Below are positions 25,568 through 34,363 of a DNA stretch of 37,321 nucleotides, piece by piece (the first letter of the stretch is position 1; every line of letters begins with the position of its first letter). Origin of the DNA: a virus; IMG/VR virus record IMGVR_UViG_3300030328_001723, positions 1-37,321 of that record. The stretch is one strand, 5' to 3'. The notes beneath the pieces are model-generated. The model had not been told where the DNA came from and searched no databases. It worked only from the letters and a program-made list of their open reading frames with translations. The position numbers and the translations under genes are program-made.

Positions 25568-25594
25568 TGGGGCTACCTTTTATTGATAGCCCCA
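25568..25594 (-). promoter_or_regulatory. Intergenic hairpin between structural genes
   Basis: TGGGGCTA (25568-25575) pairs with TAGCCCCA (25587-25594), an 8-bp GC-rich stem with an 11-base loop, in the 92-bp gap downstream of the decoration-like gene. No T-run follows on either strand, so it is more likely an RNA-stability or partial attenuation element that keeps capsid transcripts abundant. Confidence 0.5.
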
Positions 25595-25629
25595 CAGTAT
25601 CCAAAACTGTCAATCCTTATTTATTCGGA

Positions 25630-26061
25630 TTATGATATTGTGATATGAGCCACATCGTGAGCCATTGCTTTTGCAAAGTAATTAGTTCCATTGCAAAAAA
25701 GCTCTACTGTGTCGCCTAATTGAGCACCACTAATAAATACGATCTCATCTACAGCCGTACTATCTGTTGAGCTACCTGCACCACCATCACCGCCAGCAGT
25801 CATTCCTACGATTGTATCTTCGCCAGTATTATTAGCAATAGTTACTGCATTAGCTGCAACTTGAGTAAGAATAAACTTACAGTTCCAGCCTTGACCAGCA
25901 GTTGCTGCTAAAGGCAATGTTATCTCATAAGCACTATCTTGCTCTACTCCAAATACTTTTCCAGAATCTGCTGCAGTTAAAGTTCTTGCAGCGTTTATGA
26001 CTTCGTATTTTGAAGCAAGATCGCTAACACCACTATTTTCATTTAAATAATCAGTTAACAT
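25630..26061 (-). CDS. Head decoration-like protein
   Basis: 143 residues, beta-rich and Ala/Thr/Gly-rich (GKVFGVEQDSAYEITLPLAA, FILTQVAANAVTIANNTG, GDTVELFCNGTNYFAKAM). The pattern resembles jelly-roll domains found in phage decoration or fibre proteins. It lies directly downstream of the major capsid gene, where decoration proteins are common. AGGAG precedes the ATG. Role inferred. Confidence 0.65.
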   Translation of the reverse strand: MLTDYLNENSGVSDLASKYEVINAARTLTAADSGKVFGVEQDSAYEITLPLAATAGQGWNCKFILTQVAANAVTIANNTGEDTIVGMTAGGDGGAGSSTDSTAVDEIVFISGAQLGDTVELFCNGTNYFAKAMAHDVAHITIS

Positions 26062-26072
26062 ACTTATACTCC

Positions 26073-27467
26073 TTACACACTTTCTACTTCATAGAGTGCA
26101 TGACACTCTGGAAGTGTAACTTCAAGACCAGCTTCAGTAATAACCATATCTTTACGTAAGTCTTCATCTGAATTTTGTACATTAGTAATGATATGTGTAT
26201 CACGATTTAAACCGTTACCAACTAGCGGTCTATACATTAGTTTACTCATATCAGCCATTAACATAAATCCAGAGGAAAGACCTCTAAATAACGGCTCTTT
26301 AACTAAGTGCATTGTTCCGTGAACAGTATCAATAGTCATAATCTTATGACCAAATTGACCTTGTCTTTCTTCAAAATTATAGCGATTAACTCCATTAGAA
26401 TACCCCATAGAAGCATCCATAAAAGCACCGTCGCCTAGCTTGTTAAAGAAAGTAATTACTGGCAATGAAGCAAGCACTAATCTATCTGAAGAACCACCCC
26501 TTGCTGGGTCAAAGATAACTTCTAAGTCAGCAAGTAATCTATCATAAGTTAACTCAGATTGAGCAACACTACGATAGTAAGGAGTTCCAGATGTGTAACT
26601 GAAAGCAGAGTCATCAGTAGTTGGGTTAGCATTTTTAACAATGTGTCCAACTAAACCTTCGGTGTATTGAACTCCGCCAGTACGAGCTTTTTGTCCAAAT
26701 AACATTGCACGCTCAATATCTACTTTATGCTCACGTAATTTGGTTGCCCAAATTCTTTCAAACTCATTTGCATATCCACGATAACGTGTTGCAATAGCTG
26801 TGTTTGATAGTTCGCAAGCAGTCTTAAAGATCTGAGTGTATCCAAAGTCATCTTCAATTTCAGTTGAAAAAGTATCTGGTGATGCAGTACCTTCAGCAAA
26901 AGCAGTACCAATAACTTGACATACGTCATTATCGGCAACGCTATTATATCCAGATACATTAGAATTTGATAAGCTTATAACTTTACCAGTAAAACTAGTA
27001 CTAACAGAACCAGAAATAGGAGCAGTTTCAATTCTTACCATTGCTTGAGCATAACCGCTAGTTTCAGCACCAGTAGTTGTGTTAACAACAAAAACCATTC
27101 CTTTAATTAGGAAATCAACTGCAGCTCCGCCAGATGCAACACCGCCAGTAGCAGTATCAGCGTCTACAACAAAAGTGTAGCTAGTGTCAGCGGCAATAGT
27201 TCCAACAGCAGCTGCCATTAGAAAGTTCCTTGTTGTCATGTTTATTTTTGATCTATTCTCTAGATAGCGAAAAACTGAGTCATCGGTAGGTGATTTAGCA
27301 ACTTGAGAAAGGTATACGAAGAATGGTGATTCTTCTGGAGCCAATTCAGCAACTCGATCACTAAAATCGTATAACCGTCTTCTATCTGGAGCTTGTCCTC
27401 CGCCTGTTCCTGCACCTGTGGCAGCGGCAGTAATATCGCTAGAGAGTTTAATCCCTTTTGTAGCCAT
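26073..27467 (-). CDS. Major capsid protein
   Basis: 464 residues, following scaffold and portal in the conserved head-gene order. An N-terminal arm (RRRLYDFSDRVAELAPEESP) leads into alpha/beta sequence with segments such as RAMLFGQKARTGGVQYTEGL, SDRLVLASLPVITFFNKLG and KLMYRPLVGNGLNRDTHI, as in HK97-fold capsid proteins of this size. GGAGG lies about ten bases before the ATG, one of the strongest ribosome-binding sites here. The fold is inferred from order and length; no cleavage site is evident. Confidence 0.8.
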   Translation of the reverse strand: MATKGIKLSSDITAAATGAGTGGGQAPDRRRLYDFSDRVAELAPEESPFFVYLSQVAKSPTDDSVFRYLENRSKINMTTRNFLMAAAVGTIAADTSYTFVVDADTATGGVASGGAAVDFLIKGMVFVVNTTTGAETSGYAQAMVRIETAPISGSVSTSFTGKVISLSNSNVSGYNSVADNDVCQVIGTAFAEGTASPDTFSTEIEDDFGYTQIFKTACELSNTAIATRYRGYANEFERIWATKLREHKVDIERAMLFGQKARTGGVQYTEGLVGHIVKNANPTTDDSAFSYTSGTPYYRSVAQSELTYDRLLADLEVIFDPARGGSSDRLVLASLPVITFFNKLGDGAFMDASMGYSNGVNRYNFEERQGQFGHKIMTIDTVHGTMHLVKEPLFRGLSSGFMLMADMSKLMYRPLVGNGLNRDTHIITNVQNSDEDLRKDMVITEAGLEVTLPECHALYEVESV

Positions 27468-27491
27468 TTTTAATAGCCTCCATATTTATTA

Positions 27492-28355
27492 TTAAAGTAA
27501 TCTTCCAGCGTTGCCAGCTTTTAAGATTCTATCCCAAGAAACATCTACTTCGCTTTTTACTTTAGGTTCTCCACCTTGTAAAACTCCAGCAGACCTTGGC
27601 ATAGCTTGAGCATTAGCTACAGCTTGCATATTTTCAGATGATGGAGCGTTTATTCCTTTATTATAATATTGTCTATAAACATCAATTAAAAACTCAACTG
27701 GTAGTTGGTCTCTTGGTGTCATAGCAAAATTAATAAACTGATCAACTTCACCGTCATCTTGCATTCCATATTTGCCTTTTAGCTCTGTCTTAAGATTTTG
27801 CATAGCAACTTGACTTTGGATACCAGCCATCTGTTCAGAGACAGCTTCATTAACCAAAGCCTTTTCCTTCTCTACTCGTAACTTGTACGACGGAGAGTCG
27901 GTTTTGTAATAGGCTTCCCATGGGTCAAATGAGTTTTCATCTATAGTATTTTCTTTAGACTTTGACTCATTGCTTTGAGCAGGCTTTCCTTCGAGTTGTC
28001 GCTGTAATGATTCGACAACATCTGGTCTAGATTCTAAAACAGATTGCAGCTGTTGCAAAGGTTGTATTTGAGAACTTAAAGCATCAAATTCAGCTTTTTG
28101 TTTATCATACATAGATTGGAATTTTCTAGTTTCTTGTTCCCAATCTGTAGCATAATTAACTTCTTCTTCATTTCCTTCTGCAGTTATTTCACTTGGGACT
28201 CTATAGTCTTGTTGATCGTCTTCAACTGCTTCCTGTTGTTGTGGTTCTTTTGAAACTACTTCAACATCTGGCATAGATATATCTATACCTTTTCTGTCTT
28301 GCTCTAGTCTTTCCTCGTAAGTATTACCTACTTGTTCTGTTGTTTGGTCTTCCAT
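27492..28355 (-). CDS. Capsid scaffolding protein
   Basis: 287 residues, very acidic and Gln/Glu-rich with long helices (SMYDKQKAEFDALSSQIQPL onward) and a small basic C-terminal stretch (WDRILKAGNAGRLL) like the capsid-binding tail of scaffold proteins. It lies between portal and capsid genes, the usual place. AAAGGA precedes the ATG. Assignment rests on composition and position. Confidence 0.75.
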   Translation of the reverse strand: MEDQTTEQVGNTYEERLEQDRKGIDISMPDVEVVSKEPQQQEAVEDDQQDYRVPSEITAEGNEEEVNYATDWEQETRKFQSMYDKQKAEFDALSSQIQPLQQLQSVLESRPDVVESLQRQLEGKPAQSNESKSKENTIDENSFDPWEAYYKTDSPSYKLRVEKEKALVNEAVSEQMAGIQSQVAMQNLKTELKGKYGMQDDGEVDQFINFAMTPRDQLPVEFLIDVYRQYYNKGINAPSSENMQAVANAQAMPRSAGVLQGGEPKVKSEVDVSWDRILKAGNAGRLL

Positions 28356-28432
28356 TATTTTCCTTTCCGAATCTCTTTACTCAATTTTAAGACACCTTTC
28401 GATATCCTGTTGGCAAAGCTTGACTCTATATG

Positions 28433-30463
28433 TTAACCTTCAACGCCTTGTTCGGCACCCTGTATGCCTTGTTCTTGCTTTTCTCCGAATCTAGCCTGCA
28501 AATCAGCTTTGTCTATTACATTCTCTAGCCTATTGAGATTTTTTCTTTCTTTATCTTTCATTTCATTTAAGACGGTATCTAAACCGCTCTTAAATTTTTG
28601 TGTGATAGTCTGTTTTCTTGCGTTAATCATTTCACGCTCAGAAGTTTGCAGATCACCACGCAATTTCTTAACCTCGCCTTCAAGCTGTTTTATGTAAGAC
28701 TGCATCTGATTCATAGCACCTTTTCGTTGCAGAACACCTTCTTTGTCGTAGATTTCAGTTTTCTTTAAAACCTCGACATCGTCTACCAAGCCCAACTTAT
28801 ACGCATCTAAATACATATTGTACTCAGCCATCTTGTTTGATGGTAGCGTTGAGCCCGATACTATCCGAATATCATGCTGACCTAAAGATATATCATTGTC
28901 TATAGTTTGTAACTCTTTAGTCTTATCGTCATAAAGTCTATTGTTTACAGTAAACTCTGTTATATCGTTATTAGGTTGCACGATTCTAAAAGTCTTTTTA
29001 AAGCCATAATGCCCTTTAGCAAAATTATATACACATCTGCCAAGCACATCTAAGCTTCCCTCTATATCCCTTAATTTTGACCTACCTCTTGATTCTCCCA
29101 TTTCTTGCAATAGATAAGTTCCTCTAGCTGTATCAGCAGCTCCGCTTCTAAAACCTTGCAATAGTTCTGGAATACCAAAATTTAAATCTATATAATTCTC
29201 TACCCTGCTAATTAATGCATAAAATTCAGAAGACAAAGCTTGTGGCGCTGGATAATGAGGTTCTCCAAATTCTGGATTAAACTCTATAACAGCATTAGGG
29301 TTTGCCCAATCTCTTTCTAGTTGACCAATATCATCAACACTACCTTCTGGAACTAATAACTTTAAACCAGCAGAAGCTTGAGCGTGACTTAAAGTTAATG
29401 AGAATAATTTATTAATTAGTCTTTGTGAATCCTTAACCTTATTTACATCGGATTTAGGATAAGGAGTGTTAGTCCAAATATTTGGGACTGGTATAATGGG
29501 GTATATATCAGTATTAAGCACTTGCTCGTAGAGTAATATTTGTCCTACTGTAGCTACATGTTTTATCCGTGTTTGTAAGACTTCTACGGCTTCAACCAGT
29601 CCCGATTCTATCAAATGAGAGTTTTCAGATAGAATTTTTTGAAAAGAATCTAGGTCTACTATTTTCTCTTCTTGTGTTTCCTTATTAAATAATCTATAGT
29701 AAGGAACTTTTATTTTTTCAAATCTTTCGAGGATTTTGTATTTCTCATAACCACCCCTATCATAATCTTTAACCACATCTGGCGTAAAAGAAGAGGAAGA
29801 ATTTTTTTTCTTTGAGGCTGGGTAGTCTTCTTCATCTGTTGATCCATTTATACTATCAATTATTTCTTCTAGCTTTGGATAAAGTCCTAGTAATTGTTCT
29901 TTCGTTAGTATTGTAGAAAGAAGAATAGAAGACGCATCAGCATAATATCTATCCCTTGACGCTGGATCAACATAAACACGGAAAGGGCTAACCCCAGTAA
30001 CCTTAACATCCCCTCTTCCAAAATCTGATTCTGGGTCAACATAAACATAAAAATATCCAATCCCAGATACTGAATAGTCGTGGACAACTTGCTTGAAATG
30101 AGTGTTGCAATCTGATATATCCCAAATGTACTCTAGTATTGTTCGCCAAACATTTGATAATTTATAATCAGAATCTTCTCTTGCAACTGCACTAAACTTT
30201 GGATTGCGAGATGTAAGTAATGATTTTAATTTATCTACAGCAGCATAAACTCTATCTATAATAAAATCACCTTGACCAACAGACTGAAGTACTTCAGATT
30301 CTTCTGATGAATAATGATTGCCTAATACAAAATCTATTGCGTCTCTAGCTTCTGTATCCCAGTTGGCTCTAGCGTCTTTATACCTTCTAAATAAGTCTCT
30401 ATTTTGCTGTGCTTCTTCGTGCTCAGCAAAGGTTTCTACGTAGTTAATAGTCGGACTCCTCAA
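28433..30463 (-). CDS. Portal protein
   Basis: 676 residues, in the size range of P22-type portals. An N-terminal helical arm (NRDLFRRYKDARANWDTEAR) with DFVLGNHYSSEE is followed by the clip/stem-like central region (KVTGVSPFRVYVDPASRD, DIYPIIPVPNIWTNTPYPKS) and a long helical C-terminus (QSYIKQLEGEVKKLRGDLQT). It forms the ring through which DNA is packaged. No ATG is near the start: TTG at 30463 is about eight bases downstream of a predicted transcription start, while an in-frame ATT at 30448 has GAGGAG seven bases before it. The start is unresolved. Confidence 0.85.
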   Translation of the reverse strand: MRSPTINYVETFAEHEEAQQNRDLFRRYKDARANWDTEARDAIDFVLGNHYSSEESEVLQSVGQGDFIIDRVYAAVDKLKSLLTSRNPKFSAVAREDSDYKLSNVWRTILEYIWDISDCNTHFKQVVHDYSVSGIGYFYVYVDPESDFGRGDVKVTGVSPFRVYVDPASRDRYYADASSILLSTILTKEQLLGLYPKLEEIIDSINGSTDEEDYPASKKKNSSSSFTPDVVKDYDRGGYEKYKILERFEKIKVPYYRLFNKETQEEKIVDLDSFQKILSENSHLIESGLVEAVEVLQTRIKHVATVGQILLYEQVLNTDIYPIIPVPNIWTNTPYPKSDVNKVKDSQRLINKLFSLTLSHAQASAGLKLLVPEGSVDDIGQLERDWANPNAVIEFNPEFGEPHYPAPQALSSEFYALISRVENYIDLNFGIPELLQGFRSGAADTARGTYLLQEMGESRGRSKLRDIEGSLDVLGRCVYNFAKGHYGFKKTFRIVQPNNDITEFTVNNRLYDDKTKELQTIDNDISLGQHDIRIVSGSTLPSNKMAEYNMYLDAYKLGLVDDVEVLKKTEIYDKEGVLQRKGAMNQMQSYIKQLEGEVKKLRGDLQTSEREMINARKQTITQKFKSGLDTVLNEMKDKERKNLNRLENVIDKADLQARFGEKQEQGIQGAEQGVEG

Positions 30464-30477
30464 TATGTATTATATAT

Positions 30478-30506
30478 AATATAATGTTTTTTATATACTT
30501 TGTCAA
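30478..30506 (-). promoter_or_regulatory. Sigma70-type promoter for portal and head genes
   Basis: On the minus strand TTGACA (30506-30501), a 17-bp spacer and TATATT (30483-30478). A 14-bp perfect AT palindrome (30468-30481) overlaps the -10 box and start region and might be an operator. The predicted start lies about eight bases before the portal TTG codon. Confidence 0.75.
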
Positions 30507-30513
30507 GCTTTTT

Positions 30514-32100
30514 TTATGATCTTTGTCCAGTAATCCAACTTCTTACTATAGACTTTTTTCTTTTCTTGGGCAAATCATCACTATCTGCTTGAAAGTTTTC
30601 AGAAGAAAAACTCTTGCTAAGAGGTGCTCTTGCATTTACAATAGAGTACCAAAGACCATCAAGAAGGTCATCATTCTTTCCTTTTGGAAAATGAAACATT
30701 TCATCAACAAGCTCTTGATGAACTTTTCTATGAAACAACTTTCCACGATTTACAATAGGGCAAATACCAGATTCTATTCTATCTTCTTTTTTAATTCCTT
30801 GTGGAGGTCTTACTCCTCTAGCAATACCTGGAGCCATCTTTCTATCAAACCCACTCATATTATTAACAGAGTCTTTTATAATACCTTGAGCTCCAACGTG
30901 CTCTACATTAACTCTTCTAACTGGACTATATTGTTTAGCTATCTCAAATATTTTTTGTGGCATTTCATATAAAGGCAAGTGTTCGTGATAGTAATCAAGA
31001 ATATAATAATTCTTTTCACTATCTATTGCAGTAACCATTATTACTTGATAGTCATTATTAGCATTAGCTTCGTAAGCAAGGTCAACACCCAAATAAACAT
31101 TTACTGGGATAACAGTATCTTTTGATTTAAGATAGCATTGACTTTTATTTGAAACAAATTCATAATCGTGATGCTGCAACTTATCAATTTTAAACTTAGC
31201 TGTAGCCAAGTCTCTTGCATCATTCATATACTCTTGTGCAAACTTGTGTAACTGACCTACGTTCTCATAGTCTTTTCTTATTTGATTTATCTTACTTTTA
31301 CTAAAATAAGACTCCCAAAGAGGATTACCGTTTTCAAGAACTCTATGAAATATAACATCCCAAGTATAAGGTTCGTTTTTTTCTTGGGCATCAAGATATC
31401 CATCGTATATAGCCTGTAATGCTGAATCGTAATGTACGATAGTGCCAATTAACCAAATGGATCCCTCGTTGCCCTTAGATTCTTCTAAAGACGGATAAAC
31501 AGTTGACATCAACCATTCTTTTATTTCTCTTCTCCTATCTGGAGTCTTTGTATTTAACTCAGACTCAAAGTCATCAAGTACAATATTTGTATACCTAGTC
31601 CCTAGTTCAGACCTACCACGCAATCTTTGACTAGTACCTTTTGCTATTATTCTATCTCCTCTACTAGTAGTTATTTCTTTCTCTGTCCATTTGCCTCCTA
31701 CCATATCTCCAAAATAATAATGCAATGCATTGTTATACTCAATATGATTCTTAATATATTTTAAATGATCAACAGCCTGTCCTTGTTCTTCAGATACCCA
31801 AGCAGCAAATTCTTTTTTACCTTGTGGGTTAAAATATATTCTATGAAGCAAAGCTGCCTTAGCCATAGTAGACTTAGAGTGACCTCTAGGCAAAACTATA
31901 CAAAGTTTTCTAAGCGACTTATCAAGAAGTTTGTTTCCGACTTCATAGTGAAATGGAGCAGGACTGCTTTTCATAAAATCTTCTGGAAGGAATAGTTGAC
32001 CAAAAGCAATTAAATCTTTTGATACTAAATTTAATACTCTTTCTTTTTCAGAAAGACCGCTTGAATTTATATTAAAGTTTTCTATTGTACCAATCTCCAC
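30514..32100 (-). CDS. terL: Terminase large subunit
   Basis: 528 residues. ATPase domain: Walker A LPRGHSKST (70-78) and Walker B NIVLDDFES (172-180). RNase-H-like nuclease domain: GVDLAYE (D340), NVEHVGAQG (E400) and GKNDDLLDGLW (D477/D478/D481). It drives DNA into the procapsid and cuts the concatemer. The first usable start is GTG at 32100, inside the preceding gene by 29 bp; no ATG is close. Separated from its small subunit by two inserted genes. Confidence 0.93.
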   Translation of the reverse strand: MEIGTIENFNINSSGLSEKERVLNLVSKDLIAFGQLFLPEDFMKSSPAPFHYEVGNKLLDKSLRKLCIVLPRGHSKSTMAKAALLHRIYFNPQGKKEFAAWVSEEQGQAVDHLKYIKNHIEYNNALHYYFGDMVGGKWTEKEITTSRGDRIIAKGTSQRLRGRSELGTRYTNIVLDDFESELNTKTPDRRREIKEWLMSTVYPSLEESKGNEGSIWLIGTIVHYDSALQAIYDGYLDAQEKNEPYTWDVIFHRVLENGNPLWESYFSKSKINQIRKDYENVGQLHKFAQEYMNDARDLATAKFKIDKLQHHDYEFVSNKSQCYLKSKDTVIPVNVYLGVDLAYEANANNDYQVIMVTAIDSEKNYYILDYYHEHLPLYEMPQKIFEIAKQYSPVRRVNVEHVGAQGIIKDSVNNMSGFDRKMAPGIARGVRPPQGIKKEDRIESGICPIVNRGKLFHRKVHQELVDEMFHFPKGKNDDLLDGLWYSIVNARAPLSKSFSSENFQADSDDLPKKRKKSIVRSWITGQRS

Positions 32101-32440
32101 TTTCTATAACTCTAAAAGAGTTACTTCTTTGCATCATCTCGTCTCCAGCTACATACATCCACGCCTCTTCTTCTTCTCCACTATCCATTTGAATTTGCAC
32201 CATTACTCTTCTATACAGCCCAGAGTCTACTCCTTCATACATATCATATCTTGACAAGTCTTCTTCTGAAACATTATGGACTTCAACAACGGTTCCAGCT
32301 CCTTTATCATTTTGAATAACAGCTGGAAAATTTTTATGTCCAGGATATACAAGAGATGACCTTTCAACCATACCAGTATTTTCTGATCCATTTCTAAGTG
32401 TACCATAGACAGCTAGTTTTATATTTCTCTCTTTACTCAT
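32072..32440 (-). CDS. Gamma-glutamylcyclotransferase-fold (AIG2/GGCT-like) protein
   Basis: 122 residues. AVYGTLRNG (10-18) is the signature glycine loop of GGCT/AIG2 proteins, and RYDMYEGVDSGLYRR (64-78) carries the expected catalytic glutamate (E69) followed by the typical Y-R-R strand; EEAWMYVAG (92-100) matches the last core strand. These enzymes cyclise gamma-glutamyl amines or peptides to 5-oxoproline. The substrate here is unknown. It is placed between terminase subunits and overlaps terL by 29 bp, so it is expressed with the packaging genes. Confidence 0.75.
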   Translation of the reverse strand: MSKERNIKLAVYGTLRNGSENTGMVERSSLVYPGHKNFPAVIQNDKGAGTVVEVHNVSEEDLSRYDMYEGVDSGLYRRVMVQIQMDSGEEEEAWMYVAGDEMMQRSNSFRVIESGDWYNRKL

Positions 32441-32664
32441 TAACTTACTCCGTGAACTGCTGGCAAGCCAACAGAATCTATTTCTAAATTATTATCATAT
32501 ATAGTCATACAGCTCATACATTCAACGTATACTAAGTCAGTATCTAAATTCTGTATTATGTAGGCAGTTGGGAATAGCTTACTCCCACATAGTACGCAAT
32601 GACTAGACTTCAACTTCTCTGTTAGCTTCTGCAATTTGCTTGACCTCTCCAGATCCGATGGCAT
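32440..32664 (-). CDS. Small zinc-ribbon protein in packaging operon
   Basis: 74 residues: HCVLCGSK near 22-29 and VECMSCMTIYD near 48-58 form a four-cysteine zinc site. The ATG at 32664 has AAGGA eight bases before it but lies 62 bp inside the terminase small-subunit gene. Its stop overlaps the ATG of the GGCT-like gene (TAATG). It may assist packaging or transcription; unproven. Confidence 0.6.
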   Translation of the reverse strand: MPSDLERSSKLQKLTEKLKSSHCVLCGSKLFPTAYIIQNLDTDLVYVECMSCMTIYDNNLEIDSVGLPAVHGVS

Positions 32665-33367
32665 TTAATTGTTCCTTTGTAAATCCTTGGAATACAGCAA
32701 CAGACTCACTTCTTTTTTCTGTGTCCATCATTCCACTAATCTGCATTAATGTTTTAATAGCTTGTATTTTGTCTTTATCTTGAGACTGACTGTTATCAAC
32801 AATCGCTCTCATTCCTTCTAATAAATACAAAGGAGTAATATCAGCCTCTGTAAGTACTTTATCTATTTCTTCTCTAATCAATTTTTGTATCCTTTTTGCT
32901 TTCATAAGTATTTTGGCTTGACCTTTAGCATACTTTTTGTTATTGGTTGGGTATGCCTTAACAAAAGAATCCACTATATTGTCGCCCTTAGCAACAAACT
33001 GAGCAAAAAGAAACTCTCTGTGCGTAGTTTCCTTTTTTTCAATCTTGTGGTTCCAGACTGTTTTATTAGCCAAGCCAAAAGAATAAAGGTTCTTTCTAGG
33101 TTCTCCCTCTATTCTTGTTTTATCATTACAAACAAATGTTCCTAATGGAATCCTAATATAATATTTAAGATTGTTAGATGTTTTTGAAGCTTTAAGTTCA
33201 CCACGTTTTAAGACTTGACAAACTTGACCATCATCCGAAACTATCCAATCGCCTTTAGTTCCATCCCTCCAGTTTTTAACAACATCAATACCAGGATTAT
33301 ATTTTTCAAACTCTCCCATATCTTCATATATAGGATGATTAATCTTATTTATTTTTCTAGTAATCAT
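32603..33367 (-). CDS. terS: Probable terminase small subunit
   Basis: 254 residues. The central part (REFLFAQFVAKGDNIVDSFV and KAYPTNNKKYAKGQAKILMK) has the helix-turn-helix pattern of terminase small subunits, where 'A-Y' follows a short helix. The N-terminal ~110 residues are unusual and beta-rich (GDWIVSDDGQVCQVLKRGEL). It would recognise phage DNA for TerL. ATG 33367 is chosen; the TTG three bases earlier would precede the predicted transcription start. The gene has its own promoter. Confidence 0.65.
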   Translation of the reverse strand: MITRKINKINHPIYEDMGEFEKYNPGIDVVKNWRDGTKGDWIVSDDGQVCQVLKRGELKASKTSNNLKYYIRIPLGTFVCNDKTRIEGEPRKNLYSFGLANKTVWNHKIEKKETTHREFLFAQFVAKGDNIVDSFVKAYPTNNKKYAKGQAKILMKAKRIQKLIREEIDKVLTEADITPLYLLEGMRAIVDNSQSQDKDKIQAIKTLMQISGMMDTEKRSESVAVFQGFTKEQLNAIGSGEVKQIAEANREVEV

Positions 33368-33375
33368 CAATATAC

Positions 33376-33404
33376 AATATAAGTTATTTTAACCACTTTG
33401 TCAA
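33376..33404 (-). promoter_or_regulatory. Sigma70-type promoter for terminase genes, near-leaderless
   Basis: Minus strand: TTGACA (33404-33399), 17-bp spacer, TATATT (33381-33376). The expected start near 33369 leaves only about two bases before the ATG at 33367. The -35 box overlaps the stop region of the exonuclease gene. Confidence 0.8.
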
Positions 33405-34363
33405 GAAGTAGATCTGTATGTAATTTTTTTCTCTGATATATTTGACTTTCCTCTAATGTGTGGAGACAGGCAGGAGTTACAAAAGTATATATCATAAGCA
33501 CTAGCTCCAGTATAATATTTTTTAGTATGTTTTCTTATTGAACTACTTCCACAAGTAGAACATACATTCTCATCCATCATAACAGCTATGTTCGGATGAT
33601 TTCTAATATAAGGTCTTAGCTTTAAATACATTTGCTCTAGTCCCATTATATCATGCTTATTATACTCTTCCATTCTTAGTAATGCTTCATTGTCTCCCTT
33701 CATACAATCAAGCCATAATTGAAAATCTGTTTCTAGCTTTTCTTCTAGCCCTAGAAGCTTCGTTATATAGTCTTGCTTGTTCGAGGTTAAGGCAAACTCT
33801 TTTCTCGCTATTTTGAGGGTGTCTATCGTCTTATACGGCATAGGTGGAAACATACCATTGCTTAAGAATCTTGCTTTCAGCTTTCTAAGATCAAACTTGT
33901 CTCCATTGTGAGCAACTACTATATCCGCCTCATCTAGTAATTTCCAGACAGATTGTATTATTCTCTTATCGTTTCTATCTATTGCTTCCTTAGACGTTAA
34001 CACATCACTTAATATCTCATCATCGTACAACCATTTAGCAGACCAGCTTAATACGTGCCAATCCATAGGCTTATCATTACTGTCTTTCATAATAAAGTTT
34101 GGCTGAACATATTGTTTCCCTACGCTCCAAACCCAAACTGCTATTGGTGTGGTCTCTATATCCAGCATTAATATCTTTGGAAGATTAAACCCATCCTTAC
34201 TGTTAGTAGATTTACCTAGATTCATCTTTTCAATCTTTCTTCTAACTGCTTTTAGTGTTCGATCATATCCACTAAGGATTAATTGTTTATAGATATCAGA
34301 TGCTTTACTATCTGTTTCTTTATATCGTTTAAGAATGTTTACTTCTTCATCTGACCAATTCAT
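33401..34363 (-). CDS. DEDDy 3'-5' exonuclease-like protein with HTH and zinc ribbon
   Basis: 320 residues in three parts. Residues 1-48 look like a Myb/SANT-type helix-turn-helix (WSDEEVNILKRYKE, then a basic helix). Residues 60-255 are a DnaQ/PolB-like exonuclease: LMLDIET (D68, E70), AHNGDKFD (D158), and YNKHD (Y234, D238). Residues 265-300 form a zinc ribbon (C268, C271, C295, C298). It probably degrades or proofreads DNA ends. No polymerase is fused or adjacent, unlike classic proofreading domains. It overlaps its upstream neighbour by one base. Confidence 0.8.
   Translation of the reverse strand: MNWSDEEVNILKRYKETDSKASDIYKQLILSGYDRTLKAVRRKIEKMNLGKSTNSKDGFNLPKILMLDIETTPIAVWVWSVGKQYVQPNFIMKDSNDKPMDWHVLSWSAKWLYDDEILSDVLTSKEAIDRNDKRIIQSVWKLLDEADIVVAHNGDKFDLRKLKARFLSNGMFPPMPYKTIDTLKIARKEFALTSNKQDYITKLLGLEEKLETDFQLWLDCMKGDNEALLRMEEYNKHDIMGLEQMYLKLRPYIRNHPNIAVMMDENVCSTCGSSSIRKHTKKYYTGASAYDIYFCNSCLSPHIRGKSNISEKKITYRSTS

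Noticed and set aside
25568-25594. GC-rich hairpin as a classic terminator
   Set aside because: No T-run on either strand, so it is listed only as an RNA hairpin.
30523-30972. 149-codon plus-strand frame
   Set aside because: Antisense of terL with no start signal; terL motifs lie in the other strand.
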